Part shown: positions 1 through 11,030 of the stretch, one piece after another | Position numbering within the stretch: position 1 is the stretch's first letter | Layout of the letters: the number at the start of each line of letters is the position of its first letter | Origin: Irineochytrium annulatum | Lineage: Eukaryota; Chytridiomycota; Chytridiomycetes; Chytridiales; Chytridiaceae | Assembly: GCA_027600665.1 (NCBI GenBank) | Contig: JADGJL010000339.1 | Location: 1 to 24,560 of the forward strand | Direction of reading: 5' to 3' | DNA: 24,560 nt | The notes under the pieces: model-generated | Told to the model about the DNA's origin: nothing | The model's input: the letters and a program-made list of their open reading frames with translations, nothing else | The model's database searches: none | Translations under genes and position numbers: made by a program

Positions 1-889
1 GGGGAGGGTCGTGGGGTCGTGGCGGTGAGCCTTGGGTGTCGGTCACTTTTCCTTGAAACTGGCGCCACTCGCGTTGAAGCGACAATCTACATCTTCGACA
101 TGCTTTCGTCTACCGCGATGCCATGCAACCTCGTCGACGCATCCCCGGGCCTTGGCCTTCTTTGATATAAAGTATTCGGGGGCAAGCTAGCTAATCACTA
201 CTTCTTCTTCATTTGCTGAAGATTCCTTCCATCAGCCATCCAGTGAGTTGCATCGCGTTGCATCGCGTTCCCGGAAGCCTCTGCTCGAACAGTGCCGCGA
301 TCCAACTGCAACTGCAACGATCCGCGAGAGCCGAGCGCGTCCGCTTAATGGGTCCACAGTCCTATTCATCATCGAGCTGTCGATGCAGGCCTGACATGAA
401 TCCAGGTCATAGCCAAATGAAAACACCGCGTCCAAAGGTTAACTGCCGCAATACATTTTGTGCTTGAAGTTATCAACGACAAAATGCTAGGATTCCTCCC
501 AATCACAAGGACTATCAAAAGAAATATTATAAAGATTTCCTCTATCCATCTTAGGTATCCTCTAAGACAGCAAGATGAAGCGGACTCCGCCCCCGTCTTC
601 GGGCCGCGCCGGGCTGTTTCGACCATTGACCAGCGAGGGACGGTGTCCTGGCGGCGCCGGATGGGGGAGAGCATCGGCCAGTCGGAACGCCGTCCGAGCA
701 AACGTCGGAACGGGTTAAGTGGGGCGGCGCGCTTCCCGTTCGCTGGGCTCAGCAGGGCATGAGGGGAGGGGCAAGCGGGAACGGGGTTTCTGACGCCGGG
801 GCATAAAAAAAGACGGGTGATTCCTGCTATTCCCGAAAGGAAAAGAAACCTCCACACTTGGCCACTACCACACCAGCCAGCCGCCCGAC
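1..889. other. No recognisable gene; upstream region of malate synthase
   Basis: Only short open frames without recognisable domains occur here, and none has a convincing exon structure. The segment next to position 890 must hold the promoter and 5' leader of the malate synthase gene. A TATA-like A-rich stretch (CATAAAAAAAG, about 801-811) lies about 80 nt before the start codon. GTGGGG sites at 11-16 and 719-724 fit the loose SYGGRG consensus of fungal carbon-catabolite repressors (Mig1/CreA). Glyoxylate-cycle genes are often controlled that way, but such short sites occur by chance, so this is only a suggestion. Confidence 0.4.
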
Positions 890-2041
890 ATGAGCAACAG
901 CATCAGGACAGCCCGCGGAGTCACCATCCTCGGGGCCGTCCCTGCCCAGTACGCCGACATCCTCTCCGTCCCTGCCCAGGAGTTCATTGCGCAGCTGCAG
1001 AGGTGAGAGGGGTGTGGACCCTCGGGCTGCTGGGCCGTCGCGTGGTGGTTGCTAACGTTTTTTCATTTCGCTCTTCTCGCGGCCTGTCAGGACCTTCAAC
1101 GCTCGAAGGAAGCAGCTGCTGGCTCGGAGGGATGACAGGCAGAAGGAGATTGATGCGGGGAAGATGCCGGATTTTTTGCCGGAGACCAAGTGGATTCGCG
1201 ATGACCCGACATGGAGGGTGAGTCCTGTTTTTTGATTTCAGTTGGCCTTTTTTTTTTTGTTTTTAGCAGGTGAATATTATTTTAATGCTCGTCTTTTGTA
1301 GGCCGCCAAGCCCGCGCCGGGTCTGATTGACCGTCGCGTCGAGATAACAGGGCCCGTCGACAGGAAGATGGTCATCAACGCCTTGAACTCGGGTGCAAGC
1401 ACATTTATGGCTGACTTTGAAGGTGATGATGATCCCTCCGTGTTACTCATAGAAGGGGCTGATCAATTTTAACAGATTCCAACGCCCCGACTTGGGAGAA
1501 CAACATCAGCGGGCAGGCTAACTTGCGCGACGCCAACCTCCGCACCATCACATTCACGGCGCCTAATGGCAAGTTTTACAAGCTCAACGAAGGGAAGGTC
1601 GCCACTCTACTTGTTCGGTAGGTCCCCTTCCCTTTTCATTTACTTCTTTTGGAGCGGAGGTTACCTAGGTACCCCTTGTATTACTTTATCGAATTCAGAT
1701 AAGAGGGGAACTTTGATAAACAGATATAGGGGGCATCCTTTATAATTATAGAATAACTCAAAAAATTAACCTTCTCCTTAACCTAACTAAACAGCCCGCG
1801 CGGATGGCACCTTGAAGAGAAACACTTCCTCGTCGACAACGAGCCCATGTCCGGCTCCCTCTTCGATTTCGGCCTCTACTTCTTCCACAACGTCCACCAG
1901 ACGCTCTCGATCGGCGCGGGGCCTTACTTCTACCTCCCCAAGATGGAGTCCCACCTCGAGGCCCGCCTCTGGAACGACGTCTTCAACCTCGCCCAGGACA
2001 TGCTCTCCGTCCCCCGCGGGACGATCCGGGGAACGGTCCTG

Positions 2042-2073
<32 letters not shown>

Positions 2074-2985
2074 GGAGATCATCTACGAGCTTCGCGAGCA
2101 CTCGTCCGGGCTGAACTGCGGGCGGTGGGATTACATCTTCAGCTACATCAAGAGGCTGAGGAACCACCCCGAGTTCGTCCTGCCGGATCGGGGAGACGTC
2201 GGGATGACGAGCCCGTTCATGGACGCGTACGTGAGGCTGTTGATCAGGACCTGTCATCGGAGAGGCGTCCACGCCATGGGTGGGATGGCGGCCCAGATCC
2301 CGATCAAGAATGATGAGAGGGCGAACGAGGCGGCCTTGACAAAGGTCCGCGCTGACAAGCTGCGGGAGGTTCAGGCCGGCCACGACGGTACATGGGTCGC
2401 CCATCCGGACCTCGTCAAGATCGCCCTCGCCATCTTCAACGAGCACATGCCCCAGCCCAACCAGCTCTACGTCCTCCGCGAGGACGTCCACGTGACCGCC
2501 GACGACCTCCTCAGCCTCAAGGGCACCCACGGTCACATCACCGAGAAGGGAGTCCGCACCAACATGAACGTCGCGCTTCAGTACATGGAATCCTGGCTCC
2601 GGGGCGTCGGGTGCGTGCCCATCCACAACCTGATGGAGGACGCCGCGACGGCGGAGATCTCGAGGAGCCAGCTGTGGCAGTGGGTCAGGCATCGGAGCAA
2701 GACGAGCGATGGGAGGGCTATCACGCCGGAGTGGATCACGCAGCTGCTGGATGAGGAGACCGAGGCCATCAAGCAGCAGATTGGGGAGAAGAGGTTCGCG
2801 GAGTCCAAGTTTGAGTTGGCGAAGAGGTTCCTGGGCAGCACGATCAAGGGCGGAGAGTACTGGGACTTTTTGACGGTGAGAGCGGGATCCTGTTTAAGCT
2901 GAGTTTGGACTGAAAGCTGACTATCGCGTTGCAGACCCTGTGTTATGATTCTATTCTCTCCATTGACAACAACGCCAAGCTGTAA
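890..2985 (+). CDS. MLS1: Malate synthase, peroxisomal (six exons)
   Basis: This enzyme condenses glyoxylate with acetyl-CoA to give malate in the glyoxylate cycle, which allows growth on fatty acids or C2 compounds. Exons are 890-1002, 1091-1217, 1302-1422, 1476-1617, 1795-2875 and 2935-2985, giving 544 aa, normal for the A-type enzyme. Family motifs are clear: the exon 2 segment [28 protein letters not shown] across the exon 3/4 junction, and [12 protein letters not shown] with the likely active-site arginine (R168/R170) across the exon 4/5 junction. The malate synthase signature from R268 to F283 includes [11 protein letters not shown]. The [10 protein letters not shown] segment holds D450, aligned with the catalytic base. 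The protein ends in Ala-Lys-Leu, a type 1 peroxisomal signal. The start ATG gives the expected N-terminus. The final 51-nt exon carries the targeting signal and is separated by a 59-nt intron. Confidence 0.97.
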
Positions 2986-3507
2986 ATAACCCTCTCTGGA
3001 AGGTTCTCACAATTCCCGATCATCGTTTTATTTTATCTCTCTTTTATGTTTAAAGTTCTCAGTTCAACCACCTGTTCTGCTTCAACTGCCGATGTTTTTA
3101 TTATCCAAAGTGGATACAGTTCATCTGCTGATGATTTATCGTAAGGGAATAGCCCTAATTTGCATGCTCTGGATTGCCGAATAAATGCGTTTACTTATTT
3201 TAAAGGATAGTCTGACTGAATATGTGCATGCCGGTTGTGCTTCTTGATTATGAGAGCATAATCTGTTATTAACCAACATCAATTTAAAAAAAACAATTTA
3301 CAAAAGCCAGGATGAAGTATAACGACAAGGAAGACAAGGCATACAAATACACGACGTTCTTAGATACATGAAAAAGACTAACGACGATCTTCATATCAAA
3401 TTGACAAAACACATAAGTGGAGGCAAGAAATGACATCTCCTATCAACAAATTGGCAAGATACACGACATAAACATAAAACGAAGCATTTTAACATGGTGG
3501 GAGTTCG
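2986..3507. other. Convergent intergenic region, 3' ends of malate synthase and arrestin genes
   Basis: This AT-rich 520-nt stretch lies between two convergent genes and shows no coding potential. It should hold both 3' untranslated regions. I found no clear AATAAA for the minus-strand arrestin gene close to its stop codon. Confidence 0.6.
3180..3185 (+). terminator. Candidate polyadenylation signal of malate synthase
   Basis: A canonical AATAAA lies 195 nt after the malate synthase stop codon in an AT-rich region on the correct strand. Fungal polyadenylation signals are loose, so this is a candidate only. Confidence 0.4.
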
Positions 3508-6500
3508 CTAGTCCGTAAACTCATACACACCGTCCACCAACATCCACCCACCAGCTGGCTCCTCTTCGTCCTCGTCCTCGTCCTCTTCGTCCTCCCTCTC
3601 GTCACCGCCCAACTTGGACCCTTCGGTGACCTCATCCGGCGCAACCTCCACCTCCCGCTTCCTCCACCCCCACCCCTTAGTGAACGTCGGCATGGGCGGC
3701 ACCTCCTCCCCGCTCCGCCGCCCATCCACGCTCCCTCTCCCATCAGCGCTTCGCCGGCCCTCGACGCTCCTCCTCCCGCCATCGCCGTTAGCGCTCTTCC
3801 TCCCATCCGCCGACCTCCTGCCCCCAGCGCTCGGGCTCCGAGGGCTCGGGGGCAGCAGCGGGCTCGGCACGCGACCGGACTGCCGAGAGTCGTGCCCGCC
3901 GCTCGATCCCCCGCGGGACATGACGATTCCCGCTGCGGAGGCAGTCGACGGCCTACGGAACTCGAAAGACGGCCGCGGTGACGGGATCCGAATCACGCCT
4001 CCTTGCGGACCGCCAGGGGGCGCCGACAGCGCTCCGGCAGCATCATCCGCGCGCGTAGGGCTATGCGGAACGCGGGCTTGTCGACCGCGGAGAAAGTCGA
4101 ACGAGGACGATGCCTTGTTTGTGACGCTGGACAAAATAGAGCTTGACTGCGATGCCTGCGGGTGGAGCACGGCGGCGGAGTGATAGGGACGATTTGCGTC
4201 CGTGGAGCGGCGCGGGCCGTTAGAGCCGCCACCGCCGCGGATCAACAGCAGCGCAGCAGGCGTTGCGGGGCTGTTGGAGGAGGATGGGGAGGTCGTGGGG
4301 AAGTGGAAGACGTGCGGTTGGGGTGTGAGTGGTGTTGTCGACGTGTGAGGGATGATTGGGGCGGAAACGAGTTTTGTTGAGGCGGGAGGTGTTGGGAGCT
4401 CGGGGGTGGTGTTCAGCGTCAAGGGAAACGTCGTCTTCGAGAATATCTGCTGCGTGCGAGACGGCGTTCGCTTGAGAGGACCTTTCCGCGTCCACCCGGC
4501 TGTCGGGACTATCCCATCAGCCCCAGAGTTTGCCTCCTCGTCGTCCTTCGGCGGCGTCGGAGGCCCTTCAAATGATAACGATCGCTTTGCCGACAGGAGA
4601 TTCACCCCCACCTCAGTCTTCACACTCGGCACCGGCACATCCCACCTCTCCGTCGCCGGCTCACCCATCGCCTCAGTCGCCGACGCGATCATCAAATCCA
4701 ACACCCTGGCCCCGCTCGACCCCGTCAACGACCTCCCGCCCGTTGTTCCAGTTCTCGCAAGCGCCTCGTTCTCCGCCTCCTCCTTTAACTGCCTCTGCAG
4801 CTCCCGAAGATCGCCCTGCGGTTGGAGCGACGCCTTGATGTCATCCACGACGGGGTCCGTGAACGTACCCTCTCCTCCCAAAATCGCCTCCCCGTCCAGC
4901 GACGGCACCAGCGACCTCGATATATCCCCGTCGACCGGGAACCGCTCGTCATTCAGAAAGCTAGCTTCGGCCGTGTATCCCGCCGTTGCGGCCGTGACCA
5001 TCATTTGGATCTGCCTGACGTCGAATGCCGCGCGCCCGGACATCGCCGGCTCGCGCCGCTGCAGCGTCACTGGCGGAGGGGCGAGAGGCAGCGGCCTGTC
5101 AACGACCGTCGCCTCACTCGAGACGGCCGTGTTTGCGCTGCTCCTCCTCCGCCCGCTACCGAGCATGCTCATGAGCGCTGAAGGCGTCTCCGCCTTCTGA
5201 TACCCGTCCGCGCCTTTCAGCATATCACACCGGAATGGCGATGGCATCGGCGGCGGGCCATCGTCGGACTTCAGCAGCGGCGAGGGCAGTGAGTCCATGA
5301 AGCTGCCGCGCCGGACCTTTGAGGCCGCCGACGCGATGATGACGGGGACGTTAAAGAGAATGTGTGGGTCCGCGCCCCACACATTGGTATCCATATCAAG
5401 GCGGATAACGAGGCGGTGGGAGACGCGGAGGTCTGTGTGGCCGAAGGACGGGTTCGCGTCGTTCGATATAGGTACGATCAGGCTTAGGCGGGTCGGGGTT
5501 GGGAGGGCGTTTGAGAGGGAGGCCAAGGGAAAGTTCATTTCTGCATGGAGTTGAAGGCTGGACATGGCGGTCACGCGTTGTTGCTCGGCTAAAGTGTCGT
5601 CGATACGGTGTTTGACTCCCTTACCAAGGGGAGACTCTTCTTTAAACATGGTCGCTTGGTTTGGAATTCCGCAGCTGTCCGGCGAAGTATCAATATGCAA
5701 CACATTATAAATGCAAAAGGCCAATCTCACCTGTAAGATCTCTTTTCCTTGAAAAACACCTTCACTCCTGCAATGCACCCGATAATGTCCCGCGACAAAG
5801 CTCCCACCTCCAGCGTAATTTTAACGGACGTTTCCTCCATAAACACCACCTCGGGCATCACAACCTTAACGCGGTAGTAATTGTTCGCGTCCTTCAGCAC
5901 GACCTCCTTGAACCCGGGCAAAGGGTACGAGGGTGGCACGGGGACGCTCCCCGGCGACCCGTTCACTAGCGTCGTCAATGACGAGCTCGCGGACGACGGC
6001 ACCGACGACCCCGCGCCGACCTTTGCCGACGGCCTCGGCCTCGTCCTTACAATCCTCAGCGCCGGCGACATGGCGGCGGGGCTCATGATATCAGGTAATA
6101 TCGTCGACCGCCTCGCCATCCTCGCCCTCAGCGCGTATTCGACCTTCCCGTGGTTCAGCTCCACCGAGGGCGGCAGGTAAGCCGGCACGGGCAGCGCGAA
6201 CGACCACTCGTGCTCGCCCGCCGCCAAGTCTGAGGGGTCATCGGCACTCCTTGACCACAAAACCACGGTCCGGTCGACGAGCGTCCGCGTGACGGGCTGC
6301 ACCCCGCCTACATCCGGGTTCACCCAGTGCATGACGCTCGCAACGTGGACGGACAACTTGCCCGTGATGGTGATGGAGAGCTCCTGCGCGTGCGAGAGCT
6401 GTTTCGGGAGCGTGAGGATGACGCGGCCGGTGACGAGGACCACTGGGGACGTGGAGGGCGAGGCGCGGAGGGACGGACTGTCGGATACCGACTGCTGATT

Positions 6501-6860
6501 GTTGAGGGAGCTGGTGCTAACATACGACCTCAGCATCGGGCTCAGGGGAGCGATTGACGAGAGCTGCTGCTGCTGCTGATGCGGCGACTGATGAGGGTAC
6601 GAGAGGACCGGGATGGGCCTGGAAGAGGTCTGGTGGGTCGATGTCGGCGTGAGAGGAGGAGGGGAGACCTGGAGACTGGGCGAGTTGCAGATCGACGATG
6701 ACGAGGCGGCCGAAGAGCCGCCCTGGAAGAGAGCCAGGTCCGGCAGTTCGATCCGGTTCCCATTCCCGTCGGTCCCCGGATGCGGATGCGACGCCGGGCC
6801 AGACGGACTGTCGAGCACAATCCGCAAGGTCGCGGTACTGAAGCCCTTCACCGAAAGCAT
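3508..6860 (-). CDS. Arrestin-related (alpha-arrestin/ART-like) protein with long disordered tail
   Basis: Exons 6860-5731 and 5674-3508 are joined across a 56-nt GT-AG intron and give 1098 aa. The intron restores the arrestin C-domain frame (VFFKEKRSY then SCGIPNQATMF). The N-domain begins with LRIVLDSPSG and is then interrupted by about 100 residues of Ser/Pro/Gln-rich sequence. It resumes at VVLVTGRVILTL and continues through ITITGKLSVHV and HEWSFALPVPAYLPPS. A PPSY motif (residues 309-312) sits just before the C-domain (about 320-490: YYRVKVVMPEVVFMEETSVK, later LVIRLDMDTNVWGADPH). PPxY motifs in ARTs recruit Nedd4/Rsp5 ubiquitin ligases to membrane cargo; family knowledge supports such a role here, but it is inferred. 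The last ~600 residues are low-complexity Ser/Pro/Gly/Arg sequence. The ATG at 6860 directly precedes the first arrestin strand. Another exon further upstream cannot be ruled out. Confidence 0.88.
3712..3822 (-). repeat. In-frame Arg-Arg-Ser-x-Asp-Gly-Arg repeats in arrestin-like protein
   Basis: Near the C-terminus the protein has degenerate tandem copies of a 6-8 residue unit, for example GRRSVEGRRSADGRGSVDGR. The stretch is basic and serine-rich, so it could be phosphorylated, but no function can be assigned. Boundaries are approximate. Confidence 0.6.
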
Positions 6861-7320
6861 CCCCGGCGGCGACGGGGACGACGGGACGACGGGGCGAACG
6901 GGGTGAACGGGGAGGGAATCGGCGGGGCGGCGGTCTCGGGGACGGCGCGGACCTCCGGCGATGGAGCCGATGTCGGCAGCGTGCAGATATAAGTGCTACG
7001 CCTTTGCGACAATTCAAGCTTCGCAGACCCCTTATCTCGCCCGGGAGGCCCCACGCGCCTTGGCAGTTTGTGAGGAATGTCGTTTTACTCTGGGCGCGCC
7101 GACAACGCCCGGACATACCAGATGGAGGACGGCATCACGGTGCGGTGTCGCCCAATACTCGATTAAGAGCGAGGGAGAGATCGCGTCCGCGACCTCGCTA
7201 TAGATTCAGCGTAAGCCAAGCGGTGGAATGTATTAAGTAGATACAGTGGATACAGTGGATGTTCATTCTTCACAGTTCAGGTGCGTAAGGGTGATGCAGT
7301 GGATAAGGTGTAGGGGCAGC
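6861..7320. other. Intergenic: 3' end of anoctamin A and upstream region of arrestin-like gene
   Basis: This 460-nt stretch lies between two minus-strand genes and has no supported gene. A small direct repeat of GATACAGTG occurs near 7240-7258. I could not identify a clear polyadenylation signal or TATA element. Confidence 0.5.
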
Positions 7321-10300
7321 TCACGATTCAAGTGCAGATATGTCAACCAACGACGACATGTGGCCCCGGCCGTCCGTCTCCAGCGTCTCGTCAGCTACCT
7401 CAGCGTTCGGGTCGATGGCTACTTCTTCCAGATACTGTTCCCGCTCCTGCGATATCTTGACAATTTTGGGCTTGTCGGGAATCATCCAAGCAACGATAAA
7501 CCAGATGCCGTAGACTCCCAGGTGCCAAAACATCAAGAAGGCGAGCCGTATCGCGATCCATTGCGTTGGATCATTCGGCTTCAAATATCTTTCATAGAAA
7601 GCTACCGACGAAAACGCCACAAGCAGCCCCTGTTCGACACAGTCAGTACTTGAGTGTTTTTGCACAAACTTACATTGGATGTAACGGCTATAAACGAACA
7701 AAGCTGCAGAACATCCTCCCATATACCAATATCTTGGGCCGGGACGGGAGGTGGGCGTCGCAGTACCTCCAGGAACTTATAAGAGTCCGACTTCTCCTCG
7801 AAGAAGTTGTTCACAAGGGCGAAAAGGGGCGCAATTGGGAAAGCAGTGACAAACATCGTCACTGAAATACAATTGTTAGCAAAAAATGAAAATCTTGCAA
7901 GAGGCAGATCTTTACCATATCCGTATTGCACTGCTTTCTGAAAGAAGTCATCATCCATCCCCTCGAGCTCGTTCTTCGTTTCGTCCTTGTAGTGCTGCGG
8001 CTGCTTATTTTTTTCGTCCGCTAGCGACTTTCGATGCTTTCCCGCTCGGCATGAGTCTACGAGGTACGGGATCCAGAACTCCTCAATTCTGTCCACCAAT
8101 TGATCGCCAATAAAGATGACGAAGAACTCCAGGGTCATGTCCGATGAACATATGTCCTTATCGCACATATGCTCTTCCTCATTCGCTAATCCGGTGATAT
8201 TCACCGCGCCGATGAAGTTTTTAATAAAAGCGCTACGATTCAGGGTCTTAGTCAGTGCTTGAAGTGGCTCTTCCAGACTTACAAGTAAATAATGTGTGAG
8301 TAGATGTTGATGAACTCGAATGTCCACTGCTTAATGACCAGCGCCTTATCGTTTGCAACAGTCGTCCGGTAGTTCTCCCACTCGTTGAGTAACTCCGATA
8401 CCGGCATGAACAGCCTGCGGCAAAGTTGGATTGAAAGTAAACCCACACCCGATACCGCGAGCGCGGTTGCCTGCTCGTTCCAGCCCAGCGTTGACACAAA
8501 CTCCTCGAACGCAATCTGCGCGACGACGGTGGCCGCGACCATCCCGATGAAGGGGATCATGACCAACAGCGAAATGAATTGCCTCCATCGTCGTACTCGC
8601 TGCGGGAAGTATAGCTCAAGCTTTCCGGTGACGGGGCTCCTCTTTGTTCCTCTCGCTTGAAACTCGTCGCGTTTCTCGTGGGCTTCTTCAAGATGGTCGA
8701 CGCCCCACAGATGAGCGTAGTAGCTGTTTCTTCGCTTCCAGTACTCCAAGTACATCACGGACCAGAGCGCCATAGCGAGGCCGAAGAAGGGCGTCAGGTC
8801 GTTATCGAAAAGCATGTTCCAGTTCGATGACCAGGCTTTCTGCTCGCTGCAAAGCGGTTTCAGCTCAAAGTAGTCGTGCTTAATGAAAGGAGATGCACGG
8901 ATAGAAAGCTACTCACGCAAGCATGGCTATGCCACCGTAAAGAAAGACAATCAGTCCAATTACGGTTGAAATCAGCAGCCAGCTGTTGTAGAAGTCCAAA
9001 TAGACAAAGTAGAGGGCAACCTTTTCACCAAAGTAGTCACGCATCATATCTGCTGGCGCGCGTGCGAAGAAGCCTCCATGCAGCGATTCATAGATCAGAC
9101 GGGCTCGCAATGTCATGTCCGTTATGTTGACATAATCCGGTTCCTGTGGTGGCTGCATCGCCTCCTCGGGAAACACCTTGCGCATCTTCGCCTTTTCGTC
9201 CATCGCAAGGTCGCGTACACTTTGAACGGCGGGTTTCTTTCCTTCCCCTTTCTCGTCGCCAAAATGATAGTTGGTCTCTTGATGAGGTGTGTATGCGTCC
9301 GTGTAGATTTTTTTTTTCAACAAAAACAAGATACCTGAAGAAACAAACGGTTAGGATGCTCGAAGTGGCTGAAGTGGTTTACCCTCATTCCGGTTCTCGC
9401 TCTTGCCCGCAATGCCCTTGATACGGATCTCCGCCTGCGTTACCATATTGTGAGCTAGCAGCAGGCGATGCCGATCTTGGAAGAACTGGTTATGCACCAA
9501 GTGCAGCGGGTGATCGGCCGCAGTCGCGAGAACCACCTTGCCGCTCGCGTCCTTCACTTTGAACACAAAGTCATCCAGCCTTGTTTCGTTAAAGACTGCC
9601 GTTTGAACGGTGTTCATGTCGAAGTAGTATTGGAAGTGGTGGAAGATCCCCGTCGGCTTCTGTGGCAAAGCGTCTGCGGATAACGGTTGTGTGGCTTCCT
9701 GTGCCAATCGTTAGTTATGACAGGGTCCAAGGTGCCTGTACCTTCAAAGGAAATCGGAGCTTGGAGAAGTGAGCTTCTCGACACAGCACAGCAAACGGTA
9801 CGATCAATTTAACAAACGCGCTGCCAGGCTCCTTGCTGTGCTCCTCTAATTCTAAAATAAGGCCATACTGGAGGAGTTTGGCCTCAAACGCCTCTCGAGC
9901 CCCGGCGGCTGCCGAATCGTGCTTTGTCCGTTTAAACTTCAGGATATAGTCGAACTTGTTGATGTTGTATAAGATCTTTGCTATAGCATCCGCCGCAGGG
10001 AGTACTCCACCTATGTAACTGCCTTAGTACAGCCAAAGGAAGTGCTTCGTGTATACTTACAAAAGTTTTTCATGGCATCCGCTAAGGACTTATTCGGGTT
10101 CTCCGCCTTCCACTTGGACATCGTGTCAAACGCCTGTACATCTTTTCCGCTCCATAGCTTCACTTGTCGACTTTTATCAATCGCTCTCGTGACAGCGCCT
10201 AACCTCGGGTCGACGTGAGCTATATCGCGCTCCACTTCGTGGCCGGGAATATCCTCGGCCGTCTTCGTTATCACCTCGCGTACTGATTTGGTTGCGAGCG

Positions 10301-10892
10301 ACCGCTTTCTTCGCATCGATGGTTCATCCTTTGAGCCGCGCGTCGACACTTCTGCACGCTGTGCGGTTGGCTCCTCGTATTCCAGCGGTCGTGTCGAGCT
10401 CGCAAGATCCACACTGGAGCCATCATCCGTGCTAACCTCAGCGTCCCCTTGCCCTCCATCGTCGTCGAGCGCGATCGCGTTAGGGGCCGGCGAAACCTGA
10501 TGAGGAGCCTCGCTCGTGCCCCGGTTCACATCCCATTCCACGCCCCATCCTGCCTTCGCCGACGGCGAATCCAGCGGCGCCGCGGTAGGCATATGTTCGT
10601 TGCTGTTGGAGCTTTCCTTCAATTCGTTCGGTTGACGGCGTTTTAACGAAGAGTGTTTGATGGGTGGCAGCGCCCCAGCGGGCGAGGACGCGATAGGTGG
10701 GAGGTGCGGTACCTGCGAGGCGTGGCGACTGGGACCGACTGGCTCGACGTCGGGGAGATGGACGCGTCGAGGCCGCTGGATCGACGCGTCGAACGGCAAA
10801 GGGTGGACGGCAGTGTGCTCCAGCAACTCGCTAACCCCGTCGTCGTCGGCCTCAGTGTCGGATGCGATGTTGGCCTGCCCTCGTCGCGACAT
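7321..10892 (-). CDS. Anoctamin/TMEM16 family membrane protein (copy A, 1070 aa, eight exons)
   Basis: TMEM16 proteins are calcium-activated lipid scramblases or chloride channels; which activity applies here cannot be read from sequence. Exons: 10892-10061, 10010-9742, 9698-9383, 9334-8917, 8846-8283, 8232-7916, 7861-7674, 7629-7321. Residues 1-200 are disordered. A dimerisation-type N-domain follows (about 278-370, including KLLQYGLILELEE). The core starts at DYFGEKVALYFVYLDFYNSW. Membrane segments include FFGLAMALWSVMYLEYW (632-648), TLEFFVIFIGDQLVD, VTMFVTAFPIAPLFALVNN and FIAVTSNGLLVAF, ending with the pair at 995-1019. Calcium-site positions by alignment to TMEM16A are D847, E851, D895, Q898, E927 and D931. 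The C-tail after the last helix is only about 50 residues. All intron positions and phases match copy B, and exons of 269, 564, 317 and 188 nt are identical in length. The start lies 138 nt after the stop of B. Confidence 0.94.
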
Positions 10893-10983
10893 CCGTTGAC
10901 GGGTTGGAGGATTTGCAAGACGTGATTTACGGATTTACGCATTGATCGGCGCGTCGTCAGCACAATAATTACAAATGTACGCG

Positions 10984-10989
10984 TTTATT
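10984..10989 (-). terminator. Candidate polyadenylation signal of anoctamin B
   Basis: AATAAA on the minus strand lies 42 nt after the stop codon of the giant anoctamin and about 90 nt before the start codon of copy A. This suggests that the two are separate transcripts and that the promoter of A overlaps the 3' end of B. Confidence 0.45.
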
Positions 10990-11030
10990 ACTACAGTAAC
11001 TAAGTGCATTTACATATACGGAACCATTTT

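Noticed and set aside
369..857. 162-codon minus-strand frame and shorter plus-strand frames in the first 900 bases
   Set aside because: They have no recognisable domain or exon structure, and composition gives no support for coding.
1787..2692. 301-codon open frame on the minus strand
   Set aside because: It is antisense to the conserved malate synthase exon, its composition follows the opposite strand's codon bias, and it has no recognisable domain.
4352..5200. 282-codon open frame on the plus strand, with others at 3614-4183
   Set aside because: These are antisense to the Ser/Pro-rich tail of the arrestin-like gene. Low-complexity GC-rich coding sequence commonly leaves open frames on the other strand.
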